DNA of 14,131 nt from Caryophanales bacterium UBA7476 (GCA_002477275.1 DLOU01000047.1:9998-24128); one strand, 5' to 3'. Numbered from the stretch's first letter, positions 1 through 6,453 are shown. A program made the numbers and translations. Notes: a model not told the origin generated them from the sequence alone.

Positions 1-1
1 T

Positions 2-37
2 AAGATTAGAAATTTTGTGAAAGAAGTGCGTAAGTAA
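2..37 (+). CDS. C-terminal end of an upstream gene (partial)
   Basis: An open frame enters from the left edge and reads KIRNFVKEVRK before a TAA at 35-37, which directly abuts the ATG of the next gene at 38. The tight junction suggests that this is the last codons of the preceding gene in the polysaccharide operon. Eleven residues are too few to name a product. Confidence 0.4.
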   Translation, partial: KIRNFVKEVRK

Positions 38-1090
38 ATGAAAATTGCTATGGATGCTAGAATGATAAAAATGTCTGGCATAGGAACTTATATTCAAAAT
101 TTAGTAAAAGAAAATGATTATGATGTTCTACTTGGAACAGAAGAGAAAATAAAAAAATATAGCACAAGCAAAGTTATTAAATATGATTCTAAAATTTATG
201 GAATAAAAGAGCAACTAAAATTTCCATATAGAAAATTAAAAAAGGAAAAAGTGGATGTTTTACATGTTCCTCATTATAATGTACCAATATTTTATAGAGA
301 GAAGATGGTAGTAACAATTCATGATTTGACTCATTTGATTTATCCTGAATTTTTACCAAATAAATTTGCTTATTTTTATGCAAAATTTATGATCTGGTTA
401 GCTTTAAAAAAAGCAACTAAAGTTATCACAGTTTCACAAAATACAAAGAATGACATTTTGAAAATGTTTAAAGTAAATGCAGATAAAATTGAAGTTGTAT
501 ATAATGGAGTTGGAGAAGAATTTATAAAAAAAGACAGAAAAGAAATTGAATATTTATATGATAAATTCAAAATTCCAAGAGATAAGAAAATTTTAATGTA
601 TGTTGGAAATTTAAAACCTCATAAAAATCTTGAAAGATTATTAGAAGCATATTCGCAAACTAAATGTAAAGAAGATACTAGATTAATTTTAGTTGGAAAA
701 GCTTTTGCAAATTATAAAGAACTTGATGAAAAAGAGAAAATATTAAAATTAGAGAATAATGTTATACATACAGGAATGGTAAGTCAAGAAGAATTAGTTG
801 ATTTATATAATTTAGCGGATTTATTTGTGTTTCCTTCTTTATACGAAGGATTTGGTTTACCAATTTTAGAAGCGTTAGCTTGTGGAACTCCAGTAATTTG
901 TTCTAATACTTCATCTATGCCTGAGATTGGTGGAGATAATGTTGAGTATTTTGATCCGTTGAATGTTAGAGAGATGGCAGAATGTATTGATATTAATACA
1001 AAAAATAAAAATTTAAAGACCAATTTTATAAATATATTTAAGTATGATTGGAAAATAAATGCTAATGTACATAGGAGAATATATAAATAA
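38..1090 (+). CDS. GT4-family glycosyltransferase
   Basis: A 350-residue retaining glycosyltransferase of the GT4 type, expected to transfer a sugar from a nucleotide-sugar donor to a growing surface polysaccharide at the cytoplasmic face of the membrane. The N-terminal acceptor domain starts MKIAMDARMI with the glycine loop SGIGTY at 13-18. The C-terminal Rossmann domain starts near YVGNLKPHKN (188-197). The donor-site E-x7-E motif is clear in YEGFGLPILEA, with E270 and E278. The C-terminal tail (WKINANVHRRIYK) matches the usual helix that crosses back to the N-domain but is slightly short. It is followed 18 bp later by the polymerase gene, so it sits in a polysaccharide cluster. Sugar and acceptor cannot be read from sequence. 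The family call is secure. Confidence 0.9.
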   Translation: MKIAMDARMIKMSGIGTYIQNLVKENDYDVLLGTEEKIKKYSTSKVIKYDSKIYGIKEQLKFPYRKLKKEKVDVLHVPHYNVPIFYREKMVVTIHDLTHLIYPEFLPNKFAYFYAKFMIWLALKKATKVITVSQNTKNDILKMFKVNADKIEVVYNGVGEEFIKKDRKEIEYLYDKFKIPRDKKILMYVGNLKPHKNLERLLEAYSQTKCKEDTRLILVGKAFANYKELDEKEKILKLENNVIHTGMVSQEELVDLYNLADLFVFPSLYEGFGLPILEALACGTPVICSNTSSMPEIGGDNVEYFDPLNVREMAECIDINTKNKNLKTNFINIFKYDWKINANVHRRIYK

Positions 1091-1108
1091 TATAAGAAAA
1101 GGAATAAA

Positions 1109-2312
1109 ATGAGTAATAAGAAAATTGATATTATAAAACTTAATTTAATAAGAATATATTTTATTATTGTTTTTTTTGAGGCTTTTTTTAGATATATTTT
1201 TCAAACACTAGGATTGGTACAAGCTATTTATATAAAAGATGCTATAATTATGTTTGTTTTTTTATTATCAATATTTAAAATAAAGATTTCAAAAAGATTT
1301 TTTGGACTGTTATTTGTCTGTTTTATTAGTATTTTGATGGGAATTATATATATTGATAATAGCAAACAAATTGTGTTAGGTATATTAAAAATTCTTATGA
1401 TATTTTGGAATGGTTTTTTTAATAGTGAACTTATTTTTAATGATATAAAAAATAATCAAAAGTTTTATAAGATTTGTTTTGGGATGTTGTGTTTTGGAAT
1501 TTTATTGAATAAATTTGTTTCGTTTCCGTGGGAAGGAATGGAAGCTATAGTTGATGGGATTGGTATCACAACAAGTAGAGCGTGGACTACTATGGGAATA
1601 AAAAGAGTAGCTGGCTTTTCTAGAACATCTTTTAATGCTGCAACATATGTTGTTATTTGCGGAATTATTAGTCTTTATAAAAGTAAAAAAAGTAAAAAAC
1701 TTTATTTATTGTTTTTTATGTTGCTAATAATATATTTAACTACAACTAAAGGGGTATTAATTTCCATTATTTTTTTATTAGGATATATTTTGTTTAAAGA
1801 AAAGAAAGCGTATGCAAAGTACATATGTATAGGTATGTTATCTATTATGATATTTTTTCCTATATTTTCATTAAAGAGTGAATCTGTTTTTAGGGATTTA
1901 AGGAATTCTATGAATCAGATTACATATATAAAATATTTATCATCTATTGAAGAGAGATGTATTAAGACATGGCCTAATGTAATTATGTTTATAAAAAATA
2001 ATCGGTAGTTTAATATTAGGTAGGGGGATTGGTGGAATAGGATCTTTTCAAGGGTATTATAACGGAAGAGAAAATTCTACTCCTGATAATTTGTTTTTAT
2101 ATCTTTATGGTACCTTTGGAGTTTTTTGTTTGTTATTCTTAATTTTACCAATAAAAAATGTTTTTTATGGCAGTAAAAAAGATAACAATTTTATATTTAC
2201 ATTAGCCATATTTATATATTCATATAGTTGTGTTTGTAATACTTTTGAAGAACCTATTATTTGTTTTTTTATAGGATTTTTATGTAATTATGTAATAGGA
2301 GAAAAAGAATGA
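1109..2312 (+). pseudogene. O-antigen polymerase/ligase-type (Wzy) membrane protein, frameshifted
   Basis: Two open frames, 1109-2008 (299 codons) and a second reading through 2001-2312, together make one Wzy/WaaL-like protein of about 400 residues. The first part is a string of hydrophobic segments rich in Ile, Phe and Leu, ending ERCIKTWPNVIMFIK. The second part carries the conserved Wzy_C-like block LGRGIGGIGSF followed by STPDNLFLYLYGTFGVF, then more membrane segments. The frame changes by one base. Deleting one A from the six-A run at 1993-1998 joins them as FIKIIGSLILGRGIGG, so a slippage insertion is the simplest cause. A good ribosome site (AAGGAATAAA) precedes 1109. The final TGA overlaps the next ATG by 4 bp, so the downstream half was once translated. 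The gene is inactive unless the shift is phase-variable or a sequencing error. Confidence 0.82.
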
Positions 2313-3265
2313 AAATTTTAATTGTAAATTCATATTATTATCCGAATATGGTTGGAGGAACTGAAAATAGTGTTAAGTTATTGGCAGAAAATTTAAAGAA
2401 TGCTGGTAATGATGTTGCTGTATATTGTATTGATGGAAATGAAAAAATAAAAAAAGAAATTATAAATGGTGTTGCAATATATAGAGGTGTTGGAGGAAAT
2501 TATAAATTATTAGACAAGATGAACAATTCTGAAACAACAATGGTAAAAATAAAAAACAAAATAATAGAAATTAATAATAAAAGAATAAAAGAACTTAATC
2601 CATTACAAAAAGAATTAATAGAAGATTTATTTCCAAATTTTAATGAAAATTTAATAATAAAATCTTGGAGAAATAAAAATTCATATGAAAAGGGAGATAT
2701 CTTTATAAAAATTAATAATACAATTAAAACAATTAGTATAAAAAAAGGAAGTAGAAACTCTGTACATGTAGAAAGATTAGATTTATTAAAAAAATTCTTA
2801 AGAGAATTAGGAATAAAAAATGAAGTTCTTGAATATTATGAAAACTTTCATTATGGAATTGATAAAGATAATTCTAATAAAGTTTTATCTGCAAAAGAAT
2901 ATAAAGCGAAATACAAAACTGAAATTGAAATTATTAATAAAAACTTATTAACAATTAACATTGAAAAAATAATAGATAGATTTATATTAAGTGGAAAATT
3001 TGCAAAAAATAAAGTAGATGCAATTGTCTATGGAACTCCCAATGATTTTTTATGGATTAACAAAGAAGATATAACTAAAATAATTAAAAGTAATTTAAAT
3101 AATATTTCAAATGGAATACACATAAGCTGTCTTTTTATTCAACCATTGAATAGATGCCTAAATAACAACACAAAGTATTTAAAATATAGGGATTATATTC
3201 AAGTAAAATGGTATTCTTTATTTGATGATATAATAAAGTATAAAAATAATAAATTAAAATTTTAA
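2309..3265 (+). CDS. Chimeric ORF: truncated GT4 glycosyltransferase N-terminus fused to a nuclease-like domain
   Basis: Residues 1 to about 72 are a typical GT4 N-terminus: MKILIVNSYYYPNMVGGTEN, then a Rossmann-type strand and the VAIYRGVGG segment. After about residue 73 (near base 2525) the similarity ends, and the rest of the glycosyltransferase, including the donor-binding domain, is absent. Residues 78-318 are Lys/Asn/Ile-rich and look like a different protein. SWRNKNSYEKGDIFIKI (119-135) followed by TISIKKGSRNSVHVE (141-155) resembles the D...(S/E)xK core of PD-(D/E)XK nucleases, with D130 and K145 as candidate catalytic residues. A later block contains VDAIVYGTPNDFLWI and, near the end, YIQVKW. 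An internal ATG at 2540 could start the second part but has no clear ribosome site. The nuclease reading is inference. The fusion itself is seen directly. Confidence 0.6.
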   Translation: MKILIVNSYYYPNMVGGTENSVKLLAENLKNAGNDVAVYCIDGNEKIKKEIINGVAIYRGVGGNYKLLDKMNNSETTMVKIKNKIIEINNKRIKELNPLQKELIEDLFPNFNENLIIKSWRNKNSYEKGDIFIKINNTIKTISIKKGSRNSVHVERLDLLKKFLRELGIKNEVLEYYENFHYGIDKDNSNKVLSAKEYKAKYKTEIEIINKNLLTINIEKIIDRFILSGKFAKNKVDAIVYGTPNDFLWINKEDITKIIKSNLNNISNGIHISCLFIQPLNRCLNNNTKYLKYRDYIQVKWYSLFDDIIKYKNNKLKF

Positions 3266-3306
3266 AAAAAGAAGATAATGAATAAAATACATTATCTTCT
3301 TTTAAT
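3264..3306. terminator. Bidirectional intrinsic terminator between the polysaccharide cluster and thrS
   Basis: A perfect 14-bp inverted repeat (3267-3280 against 3290-3303) with a 9-base loop. The - strand transcript ends in a T7 run (plus-strand A-run 3264-3270), and the + strand transcript reads TTTT after the stem. It serves the two converging genes, and the thrS stop codon (3292-3294) lies inside the stem. Confidence 0.9.
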
Positions 3307-4827
3307 TTCTGACTTTATCATACTTATAAAATCTTCTATACTTACTGAAATAGTTTGACTACTTCCATACATTTTGAAACTTACTAAATTATTATCTCTC
3401 TCTTTATCTCCAAGTATTAATGTACATGGATTTTTCATAATATTACTTTCTCTTACTTTTTTGTTCATTTGTTCTTTAGAATCATCATAACTAACTCTTA
3501 TTTCTTCATCTGCTAATAACTCTAAAACTTTTTTACAATATTCATCATGGTACTTTATATTAACAGGAATAATATTTACTTGAACAGGTGAAAGCCAAAT
3601 AGGAAGTACGCCTTTAAATTGTTCTAATAATAGAACAAGGAATCTTTCATAAGAACCTAATACAGCTCTATGAACCATTACTGGAGTTTCTTTTTCACCA
3701 TTCTCATTAATATAGAATAAACCAAATCTTTTTGGAGTTGCAAAATCAACTTGAACAGTTGGGATTTGTATTTCTCTACCAAGAGCATCCTTAAACATAA
3801 AATCAAGTTTCGGACCATACAAAGCCGCTTCTCCCTCACATCTTTTAGCATCTAGACATAGTTCATCAGATATTTTTTGTAATAGTTTCTCACATAATTC
3901 CCAATCATCTAAATCACCAATATATTTTTCAGGATGATCATAATCTCTAACTGAAAGCGAAACCCAGTGATTATTCCATAGACCCATATTAGAATAAAAT
4001 TCCTCTATTAGTTTACAAATATTTATTATTTCTTGCTTTACTTGCTCACGAGTACAGAATATATGACCATCTTCAACAGTAAAAGCGTAAGTACGAGATA
4101 ATCCATTTGAAACAGCACCTTGTAGTTCAGCCCTGTATTGTTTATCAGATTCCATATATCTTATCGGCAAATCTTTATAACTTCTTATTTTGGAAGCATA
4201 TATTTGAGTATGATGAGGACATTGAACAGGTTTTAAAGCAAACTCATGTCCTTTAGGAGATGAAACTCTAAAAAGTTCATCATTAAATTTCTTGGCATGT
4301 CCAGAAGTTTCAAATAAAGAAATATCAGCAAGAGAAGGGCAGCTAACTTTTTCAAATCCATATTTCTTACAGATTCTTTCCATTTCCTTTTTTAATTCAT
4401 CAATTACAATAGTACCTCTAGGAGTATATAATGGAAGTCCTGGACCAACATAATCAGAAAAACAAAATAAATCTAAATCTTGACCAATCTTCCTATGATC
4501 TCTAGATTTTGCTTCTTCTAAAAATTCTTCATAATCATCTAATTCTTTCTGACTATAAAAAGATTTTCCAGAAATTCTATTAATCATTTCATTATTAATA
4601 ATACCTTCATAATATACACCACTTATTCTTAAAAGTTTTACAAAGATATTATTGTCAATTTCCTTCATTTTATCTACGATTTTTGGAAAATCATTTTCAC
4701 TTACTTTATCACTAGTTTTAAATTCATAATAAAATTCATCATCATTAATAATTAGTTTATCTAAACTAATATTTGAATACATATTATTAATAACTTTTTT
4801 TAATATTTTTGCACATTTTTCATTCAT
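3292..4827 (-). CDS. thrS: Threonyl-tRNA synthetase, short form without TGS domain and with a degenerate editing domain
   Basis: A class II synthetase that charges tRNA-Thr with threonine in the cytoplasm. The catalytic core is intact. Zinc/threonine ligands are C203 (in VQCPHH), H255 (VEDGHIF) and H386 (VHRAVLGS). Motif 2 is YRAE (231-234) and motif 3 is GSYERF (391-396). An anticodon-binding domain fills about 410-511. At 511 residues it is well short of the usual 640 or so. The TGS domain is missing. The first 60 residues align with the start of the editing region, but the HxxxH motif (HSCAH in E. coli) reads EKCAK at 3-7. The segment that normally carries the CxxxH half is deleted, so the chain runs straight into SGVYYEG (69-75). 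Editing of Ser-tRNA-Thr by this domain should therefore be absent. PGLPLYTPRG and CPHHTQIYA resemble the ThrRS type I associate with Patescibacteria (memory-based). The start has AGAAGG 7 bases upstream. Confidence 0.95.
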   Translation of the reverse strand: MNEKCAKILKKVINNMYSNISLDKLIINDDEFYYEFKTSDKVSENDFPKIVDKMKEIDNNIFVKLLRISGVYYEGIINNEMINRISGKSFYSQKELDDYEEFLEEAKSRDHRKIGQDLDLFCFSDYVGPGLPLYTPRGTIVIDELKKEMERICKKYGFEKVSCPSLADISLFETSGHAKKFNDELFRVSSPKGHEFALKPVQCPHHTQIYASKIRSYKDLPIRYMESDKQYRAELQGAVSNGLSRTYAFTVEDGHIFCTREQVKQEIINICKLIEEFYSNMGLWNNHWVSLSVRDYDHPEKYIGDLDDWELCEKLLQKISDELCLDAKRCEGEAALYGPKLDFMFKDALGREIQIPTVQVDFATPKRFGLFYINENGEKETPVMVHRAVLGSYERFLVLLLEQFKGVLPIWLSPVQVNIIPVNIKYHDEYCKKVLELLADEEIRVSYDDSKEQMNKKVRESNIMKNPCTLILGDKERDNNLVSFKMYGSSQTISVSIEDFISMIKSEIKRR

Positions 4828-4846
4828 ATTATAACCTTCTTTCTTT

Positions 4847-4903
4847 TTACTTTTGATAGGGAAGAACTAAATAATATATCGTCTCGGTTTCTATTTCATT
4901 CAT
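4847..4903 (-). CDS. Small upstream ORF (18 codons) between the T-box terminator and thrS
   Basis: Directly after the T-box terminator an AGGAG (4916-4912) stands 8 bases before an ATG at 4903-4901. The frame reads MNEIETETIYYLVLPYQK and stops at TAA (4849-4847), 19 bases before the thrS ATG. The ribosome site is as good as that of thrS. It has two Thr codons (ACC, ACG), an unremarkable number. It could couple translation to thrS, be a further leader peptide, or be a decayed remnant of the lost N-terminal part of thrS. I do not recognise it as any known protein, and it may be fortuitous. Confidence 0.4.
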   Translation of the reverse strand: MNEIETETIYYLVLPYQK

Positions 4904-4916
4904 AATATCATCTCCT

Positions 4917-4965
4917 AAAAAAAAGAATGATACCTATTTAGGAGTCTAAATAGACGGTACCATCC
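4917..4965 (-). terminator. T-box-controlled intrinsic terminator
   Basis: This is the alternative fold of the T-box 3' half. GGATGGTACC (4965-4956) pairs with GGTATCATTC (4934-4925), and TATTTA pairs with TAAATA around a GACTCC loop, with a small GTC bulge. Eight T residues (4924-4917) follow. It excludes the antiterminator because both use the T-box sequence. The thrS-side ribosome site begins immediately after the T run. Confidence 0.9.
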
Positions 4966-5115
4966 TTTATTTATCTTAATTTATTTAACCGATATAATCG
5001 GGCAACATCTTTCGAGTGCAACTAATAGGTAGTAATTATTAAGTTTATTATTATCTTCCACCAACCGATAATTCTCTATGAATAAATAATTAATAATCAT
5101 GTCCTATATCATAGT
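4917..5115 (-). promoter_or_regulatory. T-box riboswitch, threonine specifier (ACU)
   Basis: This leader RNA reads the charging state of tRNA-Thr and controls read-through into thrS. On the - strand, Stem I has a base helix ATAGG/CCTAT (5107-5103 with 5029-5025). An internal specifier loop has 3' side T-ACT-A, so the specifier codon is ACU (5033-5031, Thr) followed by the usual purine. The next helix is ATTATTAA/TTAATAAT (5097-5090 with 5042-5035). An AGAGA motif lies at 5077-5073, and the distal loop GGTTGGTGGAA is closed by ATTATC/GATAAT. Stem III is CCGAT-TAT-ATCGG (5001-4989). The T-box sequence AAAGGATGGTACCGTC lies at 4968-4953. Its UGGU (4962-4959) would pair with a tRNA ending in ACCA. 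The antiterminator can form from AGG/CCT and GTC/GAC around that bulge. Stem II is not evident. Confidence 0.93.
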
Positions 5116-5119
5116 TATT

Positions 5120-5151
5120 AAAAAAGTCTATTACATGATTGTAATAGACTT
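5120..5151 (-). terminator. Attenuator terminator of the Thr leader peptide
   Basis: A perfect 11-bp stem (5151-5141 with 5134-5124) with loop AATCAT and a run of six T (5125-5120), read on the - strand. It lies 33 bases after the leader-peptide stop and just before Stem I of the T-box. On the + strand no T run follows, so it works only toward thrS. Its 5' arm and loop can instead pair with an upstream segment (see the antiterminator entry), as expected for a transcription attenuator. Confidence 0.85.
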
Positions 5152-5187
5152 ATATAGCTATATTTTTATCAAAGACTAAAACAATCA
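5136..5187 (-). promoter_or_regulatory. Candidate antiterminator (2:3 pairing) of the Thr attenuator
   Basis: TGATTGT-TT-TAG (5187-5176) can pair with CTA-TT-ACAATCA (5147-5136): ten base pairs around one 2x2 T/T mismatch. The second strand includes part of the terminator's 5' arm and loop, so the two folds exclude each other. The first strand begins exactly at the leader TGA stop. A ribosome that finishes the peptide would cover it and allow termination. A ribosome stalled at the Thr codons (5229-5209) would leave it free and favour read-through. A weaker 1:2 hairpin, TCAAT/ATTGA (5200-5196 with 5189-5185), is also possible. The pairing is seen in the sequence; the mechanism is inferred from classical attenuation. 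Confidence 0.6.
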
Positions 5188-5247
5188 ATAAGACAATTGA
5201 CTTAATTTTGTAGTATAAGTTGTTGTGGTTAATTGATTATTTAGCAT
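5185..5247 (-). CDS. Threonine-rich leader peptide (attenuation sensor) upstream of the thrS T-box
   Basis: A 20-codon ORF with ATG at 5247-5245 and TGA at 5187-5185. It begins MLNNQL, continues with a core TTTTYTT (codons ACC ACA ACA ACT TAT ACT ACA, 5229-5209) and ends KLSQLSY. Six of its 20 residues are Thr, all within seven codons. The ribosome site AGGGAG (5260-5255) is 7 bases upstream, and the predicted transcript start is only about 20 bases further. A strong terminator hairpin follows at 5151-5120. This is the layout of amino-acid leader peptides such as E. coli thrL: translation speed through the Thr codons would decide whether the terminator forms. Its placement before a ThrRS gene makes chance an unlikely explanation. 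Confidence 0.82.
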   Translation of the reverse strand: MLNNQLTTTTYTTKLSQLSY

Positions 5248-5275
5248 TCTTATTCTCCCTTTCAAAAGTAACTTA

Positions 5276-5304
5276 ATAATACCACAAAACAAAGAAAAAG
5301 TCTA
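5276..5304 (-). promoter_or_regulatory. Promoter of the leader peptide-T-box-thrS unit
   Basis: The -35 box is TAGACT (5304-5299), with a 17-base spacer and -10 box TATTAT (5281-5276). TGG immediately before it makes an extended -10. The start would fall near 5270, leaving a short untranslated stretch before the Thr leader peptide. I see no comparable promoter between the attenuator and the T-box, so one transcript probably carries both devices. Confidence 0.7.
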
Positions 5305-5306
5305 GT

Positions 5307-5334
5307 AAAAAAAAGACAACCATAATAGGTTATC
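5307..5334 (-). terminator. Intrinsic terminator of the zinc-ribbon protein gene
   Basis: On the - strand a 7-bp stem GATAACC/GGTTGTC (5334-5328 with 5321-5315), loop TATTAT, then eight T (5314-5307). The TAA stop (5332-5330) is part of the stem. It insulates the thrS leader promoter a few bases downstream. Confidence 0.85.
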
Positions 5335-6346
5335 TTGTAAGTTTATATGTATTTACTATATCCTGAAATTCAGTACTTGAATCTGCATTAATAGCTATAT
5401 AATGAAGTGCTCCGTTTTCATCTTGAAAACACCAAGTAGTCATATAAGATGAAAGAGAAGATAAATAAGCCTGTTGTTTTACTGCTTTATAATTACCAAC
5501 ATTAACTATTTCATAACTTACGTTATCTGCTCCATAACTTTGTATACGAGACTTAATACTATCTGCATATTGTGCCACAGTATAACCAGAATTTTTCATT
5601 GCATACATAGTAAGAATATTAGAAGTATTGCCATATATATATTGAAGCGTAGATTCATTACTACTACTACTATAAAAAGTCCAATCTTTTGAAACTGTTA
5701 AATATCCATAATCATCATTCCCGATAGTTTGGTAATTAATATTAGAACCATTTTCATAGTAATCTTTTAATCCAGAATTGTCACCATCGCCACTACTAGA
5801 AGTATTAGAACCATACATTACAGCTAGAATAATTACTACAGTAAGAACAAGAATTAATATTAAATTCAATACACAAGAAATTATTCCTAAAATAAAGCCT
5901 GATGAAGTATTATTTGTTTTCTTCTTATATGAACTTCCTAAACATATAGCAACTATAGCACAAGGAAAAATGAAAAAACCTAAAATACCAAAAATAAGTG
6001 ATTTCTTGTTTAAATCTTCATAGGATTCTTGCTTTACATCCGTAATTAAGTTGACAGGGGGATTTTGGTTATAACTATTATTATAAGTATTATGATTATT
6101 ATATGAGCTTTCCTCAGAATTGGTTGAAGAAGATTGCTCAAAATTGTTAGTAACGTTTTTTTCTTCAGTTGAGTTAGTCGTTTCTATATTTTTTTCTTCA
6201 TTTAATACTTCAACCTCAGATTTCTCATTATCGTTTTCTTTTTTTTCTACATCTTTATCTTTTTTTGACTCACTAATTTTATTCCCACAATAAGGGCAAA
6301 AAGAAGTGTTCTCTTCAATTTTACTACCACATTTACTACAAAACAT
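5330..6346 (-). CDS. Zinc-ribbon membrane protein with an exported C-terminal domain
   Basis: A 338-residue protein of unknown function. Residues 1-21 form a zinc ribbon with C3, C6, C17 and C20 (MFCSKCG and FCPYCG). Residues 22-110 are a charged, then Asn/Ser-rich linker that is probably disordered. Two membrane segments lie at about 116-138 and 150-179, in a DUF4190-like arrangement (SLIFGILGFFIFP, then SGFILGIISCVLN). Residues 180-204 are a Ser/Gly/Asp linker. Residues 205-338 form a compact domain, probably outside the cell, with the PsbP/lipoprotein-like look of small surface proteins (YGYLTVSKDWTFY; AVKQQAYL; ALHYIAINADSS). AGGAGG lies 8 bases before the start. It is transcribed alone, divergently from typA. 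Zinc-ribbon plus membrane proteins of this build are common in Bacillota; a sensor or envelope role is only a guess. Confidence 0.8.
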   Translation of the reverse strand: MFCSKCGSKIEENTSFCPYCGNKISESKKDKDVEKKENDNEKSEVEVLNEEKNIETTNSTEEKNVTNNFEQSSSTNSEESSYNNHNTYNNSYNQNPPVNLITDVKQESYEDLNKKSLIFGILGFFIFPCAIVAICLGSSYKKKTNNTSSGFILGIISCVLNLILILVLTVVIILAVMYGSNTSSSGDGDNSGLKDYYENGSNINYQTIGNDDYGYLTVSKDWTFYSSSSNESTLQYIYGNTSNILTMYAMKNSGYTVAQYADSIKSRIQSYGADNVSYEIVNVGNYKAVKQQAYLSSLSSYMTTWCFQDENGALHYIAINADSSTEFQDIVNTYKLTR

Positions 6347-6368
6347 TTTAAAGACCTCCTATGTTAAC

Positions 6369-6397
6369 ATTATATCTAATTTGTAAAAAAAAGTATA
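6369..6397 (-). promoter_or_regulatory. Promoter of the zinc-ribbon gene
   Basis: A perfect -10 TATAAT (6374-6369) on the - strand. The -35 position, 17 bases upstream, reads TATACT (6397-6392), a weak match. Its -35 region overlaps that of the divergent typA promoter. Confidence 0.55.
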
Positions 6398-6424
6398 GCC
6401 AAAAATGTAATAATATGTTATAAT
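6396..6424 (+). promoter_or_regulatory. typA: Promoter of typA
   Basis: TAGCCA (6396-6401), a 17-base spacer and a perfect TATAAT (6419-6424). The start would be near 6431, followed by GAGGTG ahead of the typA ATG. It shares its -35 region back to back with the zinc-ribbon promoter. Confidence 0.6.
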
Positions 6425-6453
6425 CTAATAGCTTATGAAAAAGAGGTGTACTT

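Noticed and set aside
2310..2312. TGA read as Trp (Mycoplasma code)
   Set aside because: TGA here overlaps the next ATG as a normal ATGA junction, and Trp positions in conserved motifs such as WGDND use TGG.
2540..3265. Independent start of the nuclease-like gene at the internal ATG 2540
   Set aside because: There is no ribosome site upstream, and the frame is continuous with the glycosyltransferase start; kept only as an alternative within the chimera entry.
5120..5151. Hairpin as a bidirectional terminator or as part of the T-box (Stem II)
   Set aside because: The + strand lacks a T run after the stem, and the hairpin lies upstream of the Stem I base, so it is neither; it fits an attenuator toward thrS.
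5474..6023. Two + strand open frames opposite the zinc-ribbon gene
   Set aside because: Their translations look random, they have no ribosome site, and the - strand gene has clear domain structure across the same bases.
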